DNA from: Anaeromyxobacter dehalogenans 2CP-C
GTDB lineage: Bacteria > Myxococcota > Myxococcia > Myxococcales > Anaeromyxobacteraceae
Assembly (NCBI RefSeq): GCF_000013385.1
Contig: NC_007760.1
Span: 496,001 to 560,000, forward strand
Direction: 5' to 3'
DNA length: 64,000 nt
Part shown: positions 43,317 through 51,701 of the stretch, one piece after another
Layout of the letters: the number at the start of each line of letters is the position of its first letter
Position numbering within the stretch: position 1 is the stretch's first letter
Notes under the pieces: generated by a model
Told to the model about the DNA's origin: nothing
Databases searched by the model: none
What the model saw: the letters and a program-made list of their open reading frames with translations, nothing else
Translations under genes and position numbers: made by a program

Positions 43317-45043
43317 GCGCGGCCGCGCTGCACGAGCGCCCGCCGCTCCCGCTTCTGCTCCGCTGGCCTGGGCTCCTGCTCGCGGCGGTGCTGGGGATCG
43401 CGTGGCGCCTGTCGGAGGGGAACCTCGGGGCGCTGCTCGCCCCGGAGGCGCGCTCGGCCGTGGCCGACTTCGCGCGCGGGTTCTGGCCGCCGGCGCACTC
43501 GCCCGAGTTCCTCCGCTTCCTGGTCCGGCCGCTCGCCGAGACTGTCGCCATCGCGTTCGCCGGCATGACGCTCGCGCTCGTGCTCGCGGCGCCGCTCGCC
43601 TGGCTCGCCACCGCGCCCGGCGTCGCGCGCGCCGACGGCGACGCGCCGGGGACGCTGCGCCGGGCGGCGTGGATCGGCGCGCGCACGGTGCTCAACCTGA
43701 TGCGCTCCGTCCCGGAGCTGGTCTGGGCGCTCGTGTTCGTGCGCGCGCTCGGGCTCGGACCGGCCGCCGGCGTGGCGGCCATCGGCATCGGGTACGCCGG
43801 CGTGGTCGGGAAGGTGTTCGCCGAGATCTGGGAGTCCTCGCCGTGCGCGCCGGCCCGCGCGCTCGCCGCCGCCGGAGCGCCGCCGCGCCGCGCCTTCGCG
43901 CTGGCGGTGCTGCCCGGGTCGGCGCCGCTGCTCGCCTCCTACGCGCTCTACCGGCTCGACTGCGCGCTCCGCGCCTCGGCGGTGCTGGGGCTGGTGGGCG
44001 CCGGCGGCATGGGCGTGCAGCTCGAGCTTTCGCTGAAGATGTTCGCGTACGACGAGGTGGCGACGCTGGTGCTGGCGCTGTTCGCGGTCGTCGCCGCGGT
44101 GGACCTGCTCTCGGCCTGGGCCCGGCGGCGCCTCGCCGAGAGCCGCGGGCTCTTCCCGGCCGGCCCGGGCGCGCTCCGGTGGCGCGCCGCGATCCTGGGC
44201 ACCTGGCTCGCGCTCGCCGCCGGCGCGGCGGCATACCTCGAGCTGCCGCTCGGCGAGCTGTTCTCCGGGGGCACGCTCCGGAGCGCGGCCGGCTTCTTCG
44301 GCTCGATGTTCCCGCCCGACGTCTCGCCCGGCTTCCTGCGCGCGCTCGTCCCGGCGGCGGCCGAGACGCTGGCAGTGAGCATCCTCGGGAGCGCGATCGC
44401 GTCCGTGCTCGGGCTCGGCCTCGCGCTCGCCGCGGTCCACCCCGGCGCGCGGGGCCTGGCCGGCGCGCCCGGCGAATCGCGCCTGCGGTCCGGGGCGCGG
44501 CTCGCGCTCACGGCCGGAGCCCGCGGCGCCATGAACCTGCTGCGCACGCTGCCCGAGCTGCTCTGGGCCCTGCTCGTCATCTTCGCGGTCGGCCTCGGCC
44601 CGTTCGCCGGCGCGCTCGCGCTCGGCATCCACAACGCCGGCGTGCTCGGGCGGCTCTACGCCGAGGCGCTCGAGGAGGTGCCGCCCGGCCCGGTGGCCGC
44701 GCTCCGCAGCGCCGGGGGGCGCCCGCTCGCGGCGACGCTGCTCGGCGCACTGCCGCAGGCCTGGCCGCAGCTCGTCGCATACACGCTCTACCGCTGGGAG
44801 GTGGCGGTCCGCGCCTCGGCCGTGCTCGGCGTGGTGGGGGCGGGCGGCATCGGCGCGCTCCTGCACGTCTCGCTCAACCTGTTCCAGCACCACCGCACGC
44901 TCACGCTGGTCGCCGCCATCGTGCTGCTCGTCACCGCGGTGGACCTGTTCTCCGGCTGGCTCCGGGCCCGCATCCTGGCGGGCCCCGCGAGCCGCGCCGC
45001 GCCGCGCGCCGCCTGCGCGCCCGGGCTCGCGAACGCGACCTGA
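43313..45043 (+). CDS. phnE: Fused double PhnE-type ABC permease
   Basis: 576 residues containing two tandem permease domains. Each has the EAA-loop motif of binding-protein-dependent importers (first: GVVGKVFAEIWESSPCAPARALAAAGA; second: GVLGRLYAEALEEVPPGPVAALRSAGG) and five to six TM helices. Each half also repeats NLMRSVPELVWALVFV / NLLRTLPELLWALLVI and RASAVLGLVGAGGMG / RASAVLGVVGAGGIG, so the gene arose by duplication and fusion. It therefore supplies both transmembrane subunits of one importer. Start overlaps the ATPase stop by 4 bases; the binding-protein gene follows 38 bases later. Confidence 0.93.
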   Translation: MSAAALHERPPLPLLLRWPGLLLAAVLGIAWRLSEGNLGALLAPEARSAVADFARGFWPPAHSPEFLRFLVRPLAETVAIAFAGMTLALVLAAPLAWLATAPGVARADGDAPGTLRRAAWIGARTVLNLMRSVPELVWALVFVRALGLGPAAGVAAIGIGYAGVVGKVFAEIWESSPCAPARALAAAGAPPRRAFALAVLPGSAPLLASYALYRLDCALRASAVLGLVGAGGMGVQLELSLKMFAYDEVATLVLALFAVVAAVDLLSAWARRRLAESRGLFPAGPGALRWRAAILGTWLALAAGAAAYLELPLGELFSGGTLRSAAGFFGSMFPPDVSPGFLRALVPAAAETLAVSILGSAIASVLGLGLALAAVHPGARGLAGAPGESRLRSGARLALTAGARGAMNLLRTLPELLWALLVIFAVGLGPFAGALALGIHNAGVLGRLYAEALEEVPPGPVAALRSAGGRPLAATLLGALPQAWPQLVAYTLYRWEVAVRASAVLGVVGAGGIGALLHVSLNLFQHHRTLTLVAAIVLLVTAVDLFSGWLRARILAGPASRAAPRAACAPGLANAT

Positions 45044-45081
45044 GCCCTTCACCTCTTCACCCCGGATCCGGAGGTCTCACC

Positions 45082-45933
45082 ATGCACCGCCTCGCCGCCC
45101 TCGCCGTCGCCGCCGTCCTGCTCCTCCCGCCCGCCGCCCGCGCGCTCGACGCGCTCCGGGTGAGCGCCATCCCTGACGAGTCGCCCACCGAGCTGCAGCG
45201 GAAGTTCGAGCCGCTCGGCAAGTACCTCGGGAAGCAGATCGGCATCCCGGTGAAGTTCGTGCCGGTGACCGACTACGCCGCCACCGTGGAAGGCCTCGCC
45301 GCCGGCAAGCTCGACATGGTCTGGTACGGCGGCTTCACGTTCGTGCAGGCGCGGCGCCGCACCGGCAACGCCATCCCGCTCGTGCAGCGCGCCGAGGACG
45401 CCCGCTTCCACTCCAAGTTCATCGTGCCCGCGTCATCCAAGGCGCAGTCGCTGAAGGACCTGAAGGGCGCGAGCTTCGCGTTCGGCTCGGTGAGCTCGAC
45501 GTCCGGCCACCTCATGCCGCGCTACTTCCTGCTCCAGGCCGGCATCGATCCCGACAAGGACTTCGCCAAGGTGGCGTACTCCGGCGCGCACGACGTGACC
45601 GCGAAGTGGGTGGAGGCCGGCAAGGTGGACGCCGGCGTGGTGAACGAGTCGATCTGGCAGCGGCTCGTGGACGAGAAGAAGATCGACACCAGCAAGGTCC
45701 GCGTGCTGTGGACCACGCCCGAGTATCAGGACTACAACTGGACCGTCCGCGGCGACCTCGACCCGAAGCTCGTCGAGAAGCTCCGCGCCGCGTTCCTCGC
45801 GCTCGATCCGGCGAAGCCCGAGGACAAGGCCATCCTCGACCTGCAGCGCGCCAGCCGCTTCATCCCCACCTCGCCCGACGCCTACAAGAACATCGAGCAG
45901 GCCGCGAAGTCGGCGGGGCTCATCAAGGACTGA
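45082..45933 (+). CDS. phnD: Periplasmic binding protein of the phosphonate/selenate importer
   Basis: 283 residues with a clean signal peptide (MHRLAALAVAAVLLLPPAARA). The PhnD-family body includes SAIPDESPTELQRKFEPLGK, VTDYAATVEGLAAGKLDMVW, FAFGSVSSTSGHLMPRYFL and AYSGAHDVTAKWVEAGKVD. The IPDE-PTEL start and the GGFTFVQARRRTGNAIPLVQR segment resemble the subgroup annotated as putative selenate-binding; phosphonate or phosphite remain possible. GGAGGT lies 8 bases before ATG 45082. Order ATPase-permease-binding protein makes a complete importer. The presence of selB at the left end gives selenium uptake a use, but this is circumstantial. Confidence 0.9.
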   Translation: MHRLAALAVAAVLLLPPAARALDALRVSAIPDESPTELQRKFEPLGKYLGKQIGIPVKFVPVTDYAATVEGLAAGKLDMVWYGGFTFVQARRRTGNAIPLVQRAEDARFHSKFIVPASSKAQSLKDLKGASFAFGSVSSTSGHLMPRYFLLQAGIDPDKDFAKVAYSGAHDVTAKWVEAGKVDAGVVNESIWQRLVDEKKIDTSKVRVLWTTPEYQDYNWTVRGDLDPKLVEKLRAAFLALDPAKPEDKAILDLQRASRFIPTSPDAYKNIEQAAKSAGLIKD

Positions 45934-45972
45934 GGTGTCGGGTGGTCCGGGTGGACCACGCTGGATCCGGCG

Positions 45973-46518
45973 TCAACGTGCAGGCACCTCGATCCGCCCT
46001 CTCGCATAATCTAGGAACCGCAGCACGGTGTGCACGTCGGCGAAGGCCTCCAGAGACGCGTGGCTCAGCGCGACACGCATCACGCACCCGAGCTGCGCGC
46101 CGGCGGTATCAAGGGGACCATGGGCGCGGTCAAGTGCCCACCAACGCGGGCCACGCACGGCTGCCTCGAGTACGTCGATGCGTTCCTCGCCACCGAACGC
46201 CATCCAGACCGCCTCGGCCTGCCACGTATCGAGCAGCATCGCGAGTGCTGAGACGCTTCCCTCCGCGACCACGAAGCCGTCTCCGGCCACGGCAATCGCG
46301 TGAGACGCAAGGCGGCGCGCGACTCCCGTCGTTCGAACGAAAGCATTCTCGGCCACGCACGCGATCGGCTGACTCGTAGCGACTGCGACAACCAGGGACG
46401 CGAGGAACTCGGAGACGTGCGCGTCCGACGGCGCCGTGACCTGGAACCGAGCGCCACGCGGCGAGGCGCCAGGCGCGAGACCCGCGGGGCACCACTGAAC
46501 GTCAAGATCGAAACGCAT
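45973..46518 (-). CDS. Uncharacterised protein in accessory patch
   Basis: 181 residues from ATG 46518 (MRFDLDVQWC); longer starts read back through a repeat. Not recognised. It has no signal or TM helix and appears to be a mixed alpha/beta protein (QVTAPSDAHVSEFLASLVVAVA, MLLDTWQAEAVWMAFGGEERIDVLEAAVRG). Third codon positions are clearly less GC-rich than in the neighbouring phn genes, a sign of more recent acquisition. It faces the phn operon tail to tail and is divergent from the transposase. Confidence 0.6.
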   Translation of the reverse strand: MRFDLDVQWCPAGLAPGASPRGARFQVTAPSDAHVSEFLASLVVAVATSQPIACVAENAFVRTTGVARRLASHAIAVAGDGFVVAEGSVSALAMLLDTWQAEAVWMAFGGEERIDVLEAAVRGPRWWALDRAHGPLDTAGAQLGCVMRVALSHASLEAFADVHTVLRFLDYARGRIEVPAR

Positions 46519-46590
46519 GGTTTGGCGCTCGCCCGCGCTGGAGTTGTTGGTCACCAGGGGAGATGGATGTGATCGCCCTTGCCGACTAAC

Positions 46591-46800
46591 GGTGCCGGAG
46601 TCCGCGTAGCAAGCCAAGGGCGGTGCCGGAAGAGAGCAACGGTGCCGGAGTTGCGGTGACCACGTGATTGCGCGTGGCCTTGCTGCAGGCGGGAGCGAAA
46701 CGGCGCAGATGGTTCGCGCGGCGACCGCAGGTCCGTGCGGCGGACGGACCTATGCGGCGCTCGTGAGAACTGTCGCGCTCGGTCGTTGGTACCGGAATTG
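46591..46800. repeat. Repeat family B copies upstream of the REP-associated transposase
   Basis: GGTGCCGGAGTCCG at 46591, GGTGCCGGAAGAG at 46622, GGTGCCGGAGTTGC at 46641 and a more distant GGTACCGGAATTG at 46788. All share the orientation of the transposase gene and end 14 bases before its ATG. The 296-base gap holds no other gene. Confidence 0.75.
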
Positions 46801-46814
46801 CGTAGCGGGTTGGG

Positions 46815-47483
46815 ATGGCCCGCGTTCCCCGGTTCGCGCTCGTCGAGCGCGATTCGTCGAATCACTGCACCTGGCGGGCACACGACCTCGAGTTCGTCTT
46901 CGAGGAGCCGGGCGCGCGCGACAAGTTCCTGGAACTCGTGGGTCGGTACAAGGACCGCTACGGCGTCGAGATCCGGTCGTACTGCCTGATGGGCACCCAC
47001 CCGCACGTCACCTGCACGTGCCGCCAGGAGCAGGTGCAGTTCAGCCGCTTCTGGCAGGTCGTGAACGGGCAGTTCGCGCGCTGGTACAACAAGGTGAGGA
47101 ACCGACGCGGTCAGGTGGTGATGGAACGGATGCGCACGCCGCGCATCCAGGAGGGCGGCGCCCACCAGCTCACCGTCATGCGGTACGGCGACCTGAACCC
47201 GGTGCGCGCCGGGCTGGTGAAGAGTCCAAAGGACTGGAAGTGGTCGAGCTACCGCCACTATGCGTTCGGCGAGCCGAATCCACTCATCACCGATGCGCCT
47301 GAGTATCTGGCGCTCGGGAAGACCGCTCAGGAGCGTCGGAAGGCGTACCAGGCGCTGTTCGCGCTGCCGCTCTCCGAGTCACTTCGCACGCGCCGCGTCG
47401 AGCTCGTCAGTTTCCCGTTCGTCGGCGACGCGACCTGGGTGATGCGCCGGCTCGAGGCCGCCGGATTGTCGCCACCGGATTGA
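46815..47483 (+). CDS. REP-associated tyrosine transposase (RAYT, Y1 family)
   Basis: 222 residues of the single-strand Y1 transposase fold found beside REP repeats. Landmarks: SSNHCTWRAHD at the N-terminus, YCLMGTHPHVTCTC carrying the HxH metal motif (HPH), a helix with the candidate nucleophile in FARWYNKVRN, then MRYGDLNPVRAGLVKSPKDWKWSSYRHY, the conserved RAYT C-terminal block. Unlike IS200 elements there are no nearby terminal hairpins or a tnpB gene. The usual NHVH is changed to THPH, but both histidines remain. Copies of a 14-base repeat crowd around the gene. RAYTs are single-copy domesticated enzymes thought to move or maintain REP sequences. Confidence 0.88.
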   Translation: MARVPRFALVERDSSNHCTWRAHDLEFVFEEPGARDKFLELVGRYKDRYGVEIRSYCLMGTHPHVTCTCRQEQVQFSRFWQVVNGQFARWYNKVRNRRGQVVMERMRTPRIQEGGAHQLTVMRYGDLNPVRAGLVKSPKDWKWSSYRHYAFGEPNPLITDAPEYLALGKTAQERRKAYQALFALPLSESLRTRRVELVSFPFVGDATWVMRRLEAAGLSPPD

Positions 47484-47644
47484 GGCTATGAGCACGGCAT
47501 GGGCGGCGTCCGGCGGTGTTTCAGGTCGATGAGTCAGGCCAGCCTGATCAGTTTCGCGGGCTGCCGTCACAGGATAGGGCACGGGGATCGGTCGAGCACG
47601 GGTGCATGCGAGGCGGCCCGTGCGCCGCCTCGCCCCGGGCGGAA

Positions 47645-48220
47645 TCACGGCTCCTTCCCCGTTCGCCGGTCGGCCTCGTGGAGAGCCGCAGCGACCTCCT
47701 CCACGTAGCGCTCGCTCATGGGGTCGATCCCGGTGGAGATCACCTTGAAGCGCAGGATCGTTCGCATCGTGACGTTCGGCGTCCTGGTCATGCTCTCCGC
47801 GTACGTGAGGATGTCGCCGTTGTCTGGGAACGCGTCCCAATCGAGGAAGGGATACAGGAACGAGAGAATGAGCTGGTCGGCGCGATAGACGCGAAAGCGT
47901 TTCACGTGGGCGAACACGGCTGAACGCCTTACGCGCAGTTCTGGGTCGGGCCAGCGCACCTCGAACGTCCCGATGCGGAGCACGAGCTGTTCACCCGTGG
48001 AGTAGACCGCCATGAACACCCGTCGGCGCTGCCGAAAGTGGAGCTTTTGCCACGCGCCGAAGCCGACCACCCCTCGTTGCAGCGCGCCGGCCTCGGCCGC
48101 CGCCGGATCGACGGCGCGTGCCTCGGTCACCAACCCGGCGGCTGTGTCGAGGATGTAGCGCACCGGCGCGTTCCGGTAATCGGCCAGGAGGACGGTCGCC
48201 GTGTTCTCGAGCGGAACCAT
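47645..48220 (-). CDS. Uncharacterised protein in accessory patch
   Basis: 191 residues from ATG 48220 (a TTG two codons earlier is possible). Not recognised. The sequence is beta-rich in the middle (RRRVFMAVYSTGEQLVLRIGTFEVRWP) with a hydrophobic but charged segment near residues 110-125 (LILSFLYPFLDWDAF). No signal peptide. Codon use is less GC-biased than the surrounding housekeeping genes. The 47484-47644 gap before it holds nothing recognisable. Confidence 0.6.
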   Translation of the reverse strand: MVPLENTATVLLADYRNAPVRYILDTAAGLVTEARAVDPAAAEAGALQRGVVGFGAWQKLHFRQRRRVFMAVYSTGEQLVLRIGTFEVRWPDPELRVRRSAVFAHVKRFRVYRADQLILSFLYPFLDWDAFPDNGDILTYAESMTRTPNVTMRTILRFKVISTGIDPMSERYVEEVAAALHEADRRTGKEP

Positions 48221-48277
48221 GCTCAATGCCCCCCCGCGTACTCGTCAGTCGATCCCAGACCATTTACAGAGACAGCC

Positions 48278-48305
48278 GGTGCCGCGGCGGCGGGTGCCGG
48301 AATGC
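48278..48305. repeat. Repeat family B, one and a half copies
   Basis: GGTGCCG (48279) followed by GGTGCCGGAATGC (48293), in the 150-base gap between two minus-strand accessory genes. Confidence 0.5.
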
Positions 48306-48370
48306 TGCAGGGACGCCTCATGTCGTACTCCGTCATCGGGTATGCGGTGATCCACCCTTCGCCTCGGGAG

Positions 48371-48688
48371 TCAGCGCATCAGTTCCAGATAGAGGCCCAC
48401 GGCGAACCCGGTGAAGCCCGCGAGCGCGAGGACGGCGCCGAACACGGCCCCCCAGGCCGCCGACCAGCGGACCATGCCAGCCCAGTTCCTCGCGTCGCGA
48501 GGCACCCACACTGTGTAGCGCGGTACTCCGCGTGCCTCCAGGTTGCGCCGCCGCGCCTCGGTCGTGCCGACGGGATCGCGAAATGCGCGAACGCTGCTCC
48601 GGAACGCGGCGACGCCGATGGCGGCGACGACGCCGCCCAGGAGGACGAGCTTCCCTGCCTCCTGCACCAACGTCACCTCGTTCGGCAT
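48371..48688 (-). CDS. Small two-TM membrane protein
   Basis: 105 residues from ATG 48688, with AGGGA upstream. Helices are near residues 12-29 (GKLVLLGGVVAAIGVAAF) and 78-100 (AAWGAVFGAVLALAGFTGFAVGL), separated by a basic loop containing RRRNLEARGVPRYTVWVPRD. No known family. It faces the nickel permease gene across a 230-base gap in which I found no cobalamin or NiCo riboswitch signature and no convincing promoter. Confidence 0.65.
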   Translation of the reverse strand: MPNEVTLVQEAGKLVLLGGVVAAIGVAAFRSSVRAFRDPVGTTEARRRNLEARGVPRYTVWVPRDARNWAGMVRWSAAWGAVFGAVLALAGFTGFAVGLYLELMR

Positions 48689-48918
48689 GTCACGTCCCTT
48701 CGTCGACCGTCTGCACCGCCGCCGGGGAGGCGGCATCATACGCCGAGTGCACCGGCCGCGCCCGGATCGGCTGCGGCAAGGAGATGCGCAGGGAAGATGT
48801 GAATAGCTAGCGCCTATCAACAGGGTGGGAACGATGTATTGGAGGCCATCCTCACCCCGGCGCATCCTCCATGCGTCCCCGCGAGCTCGCTGGCCGTGTG
48901 GACGAGCGGAGGAACCCG

Positions 48919-49518
48919 ATGACCGTCGCCCTCACCGCCGCAGGTTTCGGCGCGCTGCACGCCGTCTCCGGTCCCGACCACCTGCTCAGCGTGGCGCCGC
49001 TCTCGGTGGGGCGCAGGCGCCAGGCCTGGCGCATCGGGCTGGTGTGGGGGCTCGGGCACGCCGCCGGCACGGCCGTTGCCGCGGCGGTGCTGCTCGCCCT
49101 CCTGTCCGGCGCCGGGCTGCACGTGGTGGACGCCTGGGCCGAGCGCGCGGCAGGCCTGGCGCTCGTGGCGATGGGCGCGGCGAACCTGCTGGCGCTCCGC
49201 CGCCGGCGGGGGATGGCGGCGGCGGGGGCGCGCGACGTTCGCCCGGCGGTCTTCTCGGTCGGCCTCGTGCACGGGGTCACCGGCGCGGCGGCGCTGCTGC
49301 TGGTGGTCCCGGCGGTGAATGCGGGCGCCTCGGTGAAGGTGCTCGCCATCCTTGGCTTCGTCGCGGGCAGCACTGCCGCCATGGCTGCGCTCACCGCTGC
49401 CATCGCCGCGCTCTCCGCGGCGGCCGCGCCCCGGCTCGCGCTCGCCACCTGGCGGCTCCCGGCGCTCGCCTCGGTCGTCTCGGTGGCGGTCGGGATCGGC
49501 TGGGCGATCGCGGCCTGA
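48919..49518 (+). CDS. NicO/UreH-type nickel-cobalt permease
   Basis: 199 residues, six TM helices. The N-terminal helix carries GALHAVSGPDHLLSVAPLS, the HxxxPDH motif of the nickel/cobalt transporter and UreH-like families. The second helix begins WRIGLVWGLGHAAGT with a further His, and the fourth VFSVGLVHGVTGAAA. ATG 48919 has GGAGG six bases upstream. Metal direction (uptake or efflux) cannot be told. Nickel users in the window (hypA/hypB, larA-like) make uptake attractive. Four inverted family B repeats follow its stop. Confidence 0.85.
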   Translation: MTVALTAAGFGALHAVSGPDHLLSVAPLSVGRRRQAWRIGLVWGLGHAAGTAVAAAVLLALLSGAGLHVVDAWAERAAGLALVAMGAANLLALRRRRGMAAAGARDVRPAVFSVGLVHGVTGAAALLLVVPAVNAGASVKVLAILGFVAGSTAAMAALTAAIAALSAAAAPRLALATWRLPALASVVSVAVGIGWAIAA

Positions 49519-49541
49519 CTCTGCGTCCGTAGCCTCCGGCC

Positions 49542-49651
49542 TGACTCCGGCACCATCGGCACCATCGGCGCGGCGTGACTCCGGCACCATCGGCCCGTCG
49601 GCCCCGGCCTGACTCCGGCACCATGGGCGGCGCCGGCCTGACTCCGGCACC
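49542..49651. repeat. Repeat family B, four copies in opposite orientation
   Basis: TGACTCCGGCACC at 49542, 49576, 49610 and 49639 (spacing 34, 34 and 29), and a degenerate one near 49516. They occupy the start of the 419-base gap 49519-49937. The rest of that gap is a long leader of the carboxylase operon with a run of seven T near 49828 and no recognisable gene. Confidence 0.8.
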
Positions 49652-49937
49652 AGGGGCGCTGGGGGCGCGTCGCCGTGGCGATCGCGGCATACGCGCAGCG
49701 TGAACCCGACGGCGGGCGGGCAGGCGAGCGGGCGTTCCCGACCGCATCGGTCGGTGTTTGACGCGGCGAGGCAAAAGCTGCGTCCCCCCTTGCTCGGGCG
49801 CGCCGACCTTGTCACACTTCTGCTCCTTTTTTTCCTGGGCGGGGTCCGCGCCGTGCGCTGCTCGATCCGAGCGCACTGCGGCAGTTCCGCGCAGGGCCGC
49901 AGTCGACGCCAGCCACTCCTCCTGGAGGTCCGTGCCC

Positions 49938-51662
49938 GTGACCACGAAGGCGATCAAACCGACCCTGACGAACCCGCTCGATCCGCCCGAGAAGGTGGAG
50001 TTCAACATCCCCGGCGAGATCGCCAGGGCCACCGGCGGCTACGAGGAGGCGATGCAGGAGGGCTGGGAGCTCATCCAGCGTCCCATCCGCTCGGTCCCGG
50101 TCGACCAGATCGAGAAGCAGCACATCAAGAAGCGCATGACGGTGTGGGAGCGGATCCGCGTCCTCTCGGACAAGGAGCCGATGGTCCTGTACCAGAACTG
50201 GGGCAAGAACCTCGACGGCGCCTCGCTCGTCACCGCCATCCTCAACATCGGCGGCCGCGACGTCGCCGTGTACGGGCACGACTTCACCGTCCGCGCCGGC
50301 TCGATGGACGCGACCAACGGCTCGAAGCTGGCGCGCCTGTTCCGCATGGCGGGCGAGAAGGGCATCCCGCTCATCGGCATGAACGACTCGGCCGGCGCTT
50401 ACGTGCCGGCGGGCGTCGGCGGCCTCGACGGCTACGCCGAGGCGTTCACCGCGCTCCGGCGGATCAGCGGCGTGGTCCCGTCGATCATGTGCATGTTCGG
50501 CTTCAACGCCGGCGGCGGCTCGTACCTCCCGCGCCAGGGCAGCTTCGTGATCCAGCCGGCCGACACGTTCTTCGGCCTCACCGGGCCGGGCGTGGTGAAG
50601 TCGGTGCTCGGCGAGGAGATCTCGCCGGAGGACCTGGGCGGCCCCAAGGTGCACGGCGCCTCGGGCGTGGCCGACCTCACCGTCATCGACGAGCTCGCCG
50701 CGCTCCGCCAGGCGGTGCGCCTGCTCAACTACGTCCCGGACAACAACCGGACGATGGCGCCGTTCCAGCAGACCAGCGACCCGCTCGACCGCAAGACCTG
50801 GGAGATCAACACGCTGCTGAAGAAGGCGTTCAACTCGCCGACCGGCTTCAACACGCCGTTCGACGTGTCGATCATCATCCAGCAGGTCTGCGACTACGGC
50901 GACTTCTTCGAGATCCAGCCCGACCGCGCCCGCGAGGTGGTCACGGCGTTCGGCCGCCTGGGCGGGCACGTGGTCGGCTTCGTCGCGAACAACAGCGCGA
51001 TCGGCTCCGGCCAGATCGACTGCGACACCGCGCTGAAGATCGCCAGGTTCGTGCGCTTCTGCAACATCTACAACATCCCCATCATCTTCATGGAGGACAC
51101 CACCGGCTTCCTCCCCGGGCGCGAGCAGGAGGCGCGCGGGATCGTGCAGGCCGGCCGCTCCATGCTCGACGCGATCGTGGACGTCCGCACGCCGCGCATC
51201 CTGCTCATCCTGCGCAACGCGTTCGGCGGCGCCTACGCCTCGTACAACAACTACCCGACCGGCGCCGACGTGGTGCTGGCGCTCCCCACCACGCGGCTCG
51301 CGGTGATGGGGCCGGCCGGCAAGGAGTTCGTCTACAAGGACGAGCTCCGCAAGATGCGCGGCGCCGCGGCGGAGCGCGCCAAGAAGGGCGCGCAGCAGCG
51401 CGTGGCCGCCGGGATGGAGGGCGAGGCCGCCCGCAAGGACGCCGAGAAGGAGGCGGCCGAGTGGCTCAAGGGCGAGGAGGCCGCGCTCGGGCGCCGCTAC
51501 GAGAAGGAGCTCATGAACCCGAAGGAAGGCCTGGCGCTCGGGTCCATCTCCTCGCTGGTGATGCCGACCGACCTCCGCAAGGTGCTCGGCCAGAACCTCC
51601 ACTTCCTGCTCCGCCACTACACGCCGTCGCCGATGAGCGGCCCGCAGCGCGAGTTCCACTAG
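49938..51662 (+). CDS. Acyl-CoA carboxylase, carboxyltransferase subunit
   Basis: 574 residues from GTG 49938, chosen over GTG 49932 because GGAGG ends 9 bases before it; longer starts run into non-coding leader. It is a PccB/AccD-like crotonase-fold enzyme that moves CO2 from biotin to an acyl-CoA. Landmarks are [69 protein letters not shown] and the C-terminal [23 protein letters not shown] with the two oxyanion glycine pairs. A charged helical insertion (residues about 475-525) is unusual. The biotin carboxylase gene follows 39 bases later. The acyl substrate (acetyl, propionyl or other) cannot be decided here. Confidence 0.92.
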   Translation: MTTKAIKPTLTNPLDPPEKVEFNIPGEIARATGGYEEAMQEGWELIQRPIRSVPVDQIEKQHIKKRMTVWERIRVLSDKEPMVLYQNWGKNLDGASLVTAILNIGGRDVAVYGHDFTVRAGSMDATNGSKLARLFRMAGEKGIPLIGMNDSAGAYVPAGVGGLDGYAEAFTALRRISGVVPSIMCMFGFNAGGGSYLPRQGSFVIQPADTFFGLTGPGVVKSVLGEEISPEDLGGPKVHGASGVADLTVIDELAALRQAVRLLNYVPDNNRTMAPFQQTSDPLDRKTWEINTLLKKAFNSPTGFNTPFDVSIIIQQVCDYGDFFEIQPDRAREVVTAFGRLGGHVVGFVANNSAIGSGQIDCDTALKIARFVRFCNIYNIPIIFMEDTTGFLPGREQEARGIVQAGRSMLDAIVDVRTPRILLILRNAFGGAYASYNNYPTGADVVLALPTTRLAVMGPAGKEFVYKDELRKMRGAAAERAKKGAQQRVAAGMEGEAARKDAEKEAAEWLKGEEAALGRRYEKELMNPKEGLALGSISSLVMPTDLRKVLGQNLHFLLRHYTPSPMSGPQREFH

Positions 51663-51701
51663 GCCCCGCGCACCGGACCCGAGACCGGAGAACCGAACGA
51701 C

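Noticed and set aside
48689-48918. Cobalamin or NiCo riboswitch upstream of the nickel permease
   Set aside because: No conserved core motifs could be found in this 230-base gap.
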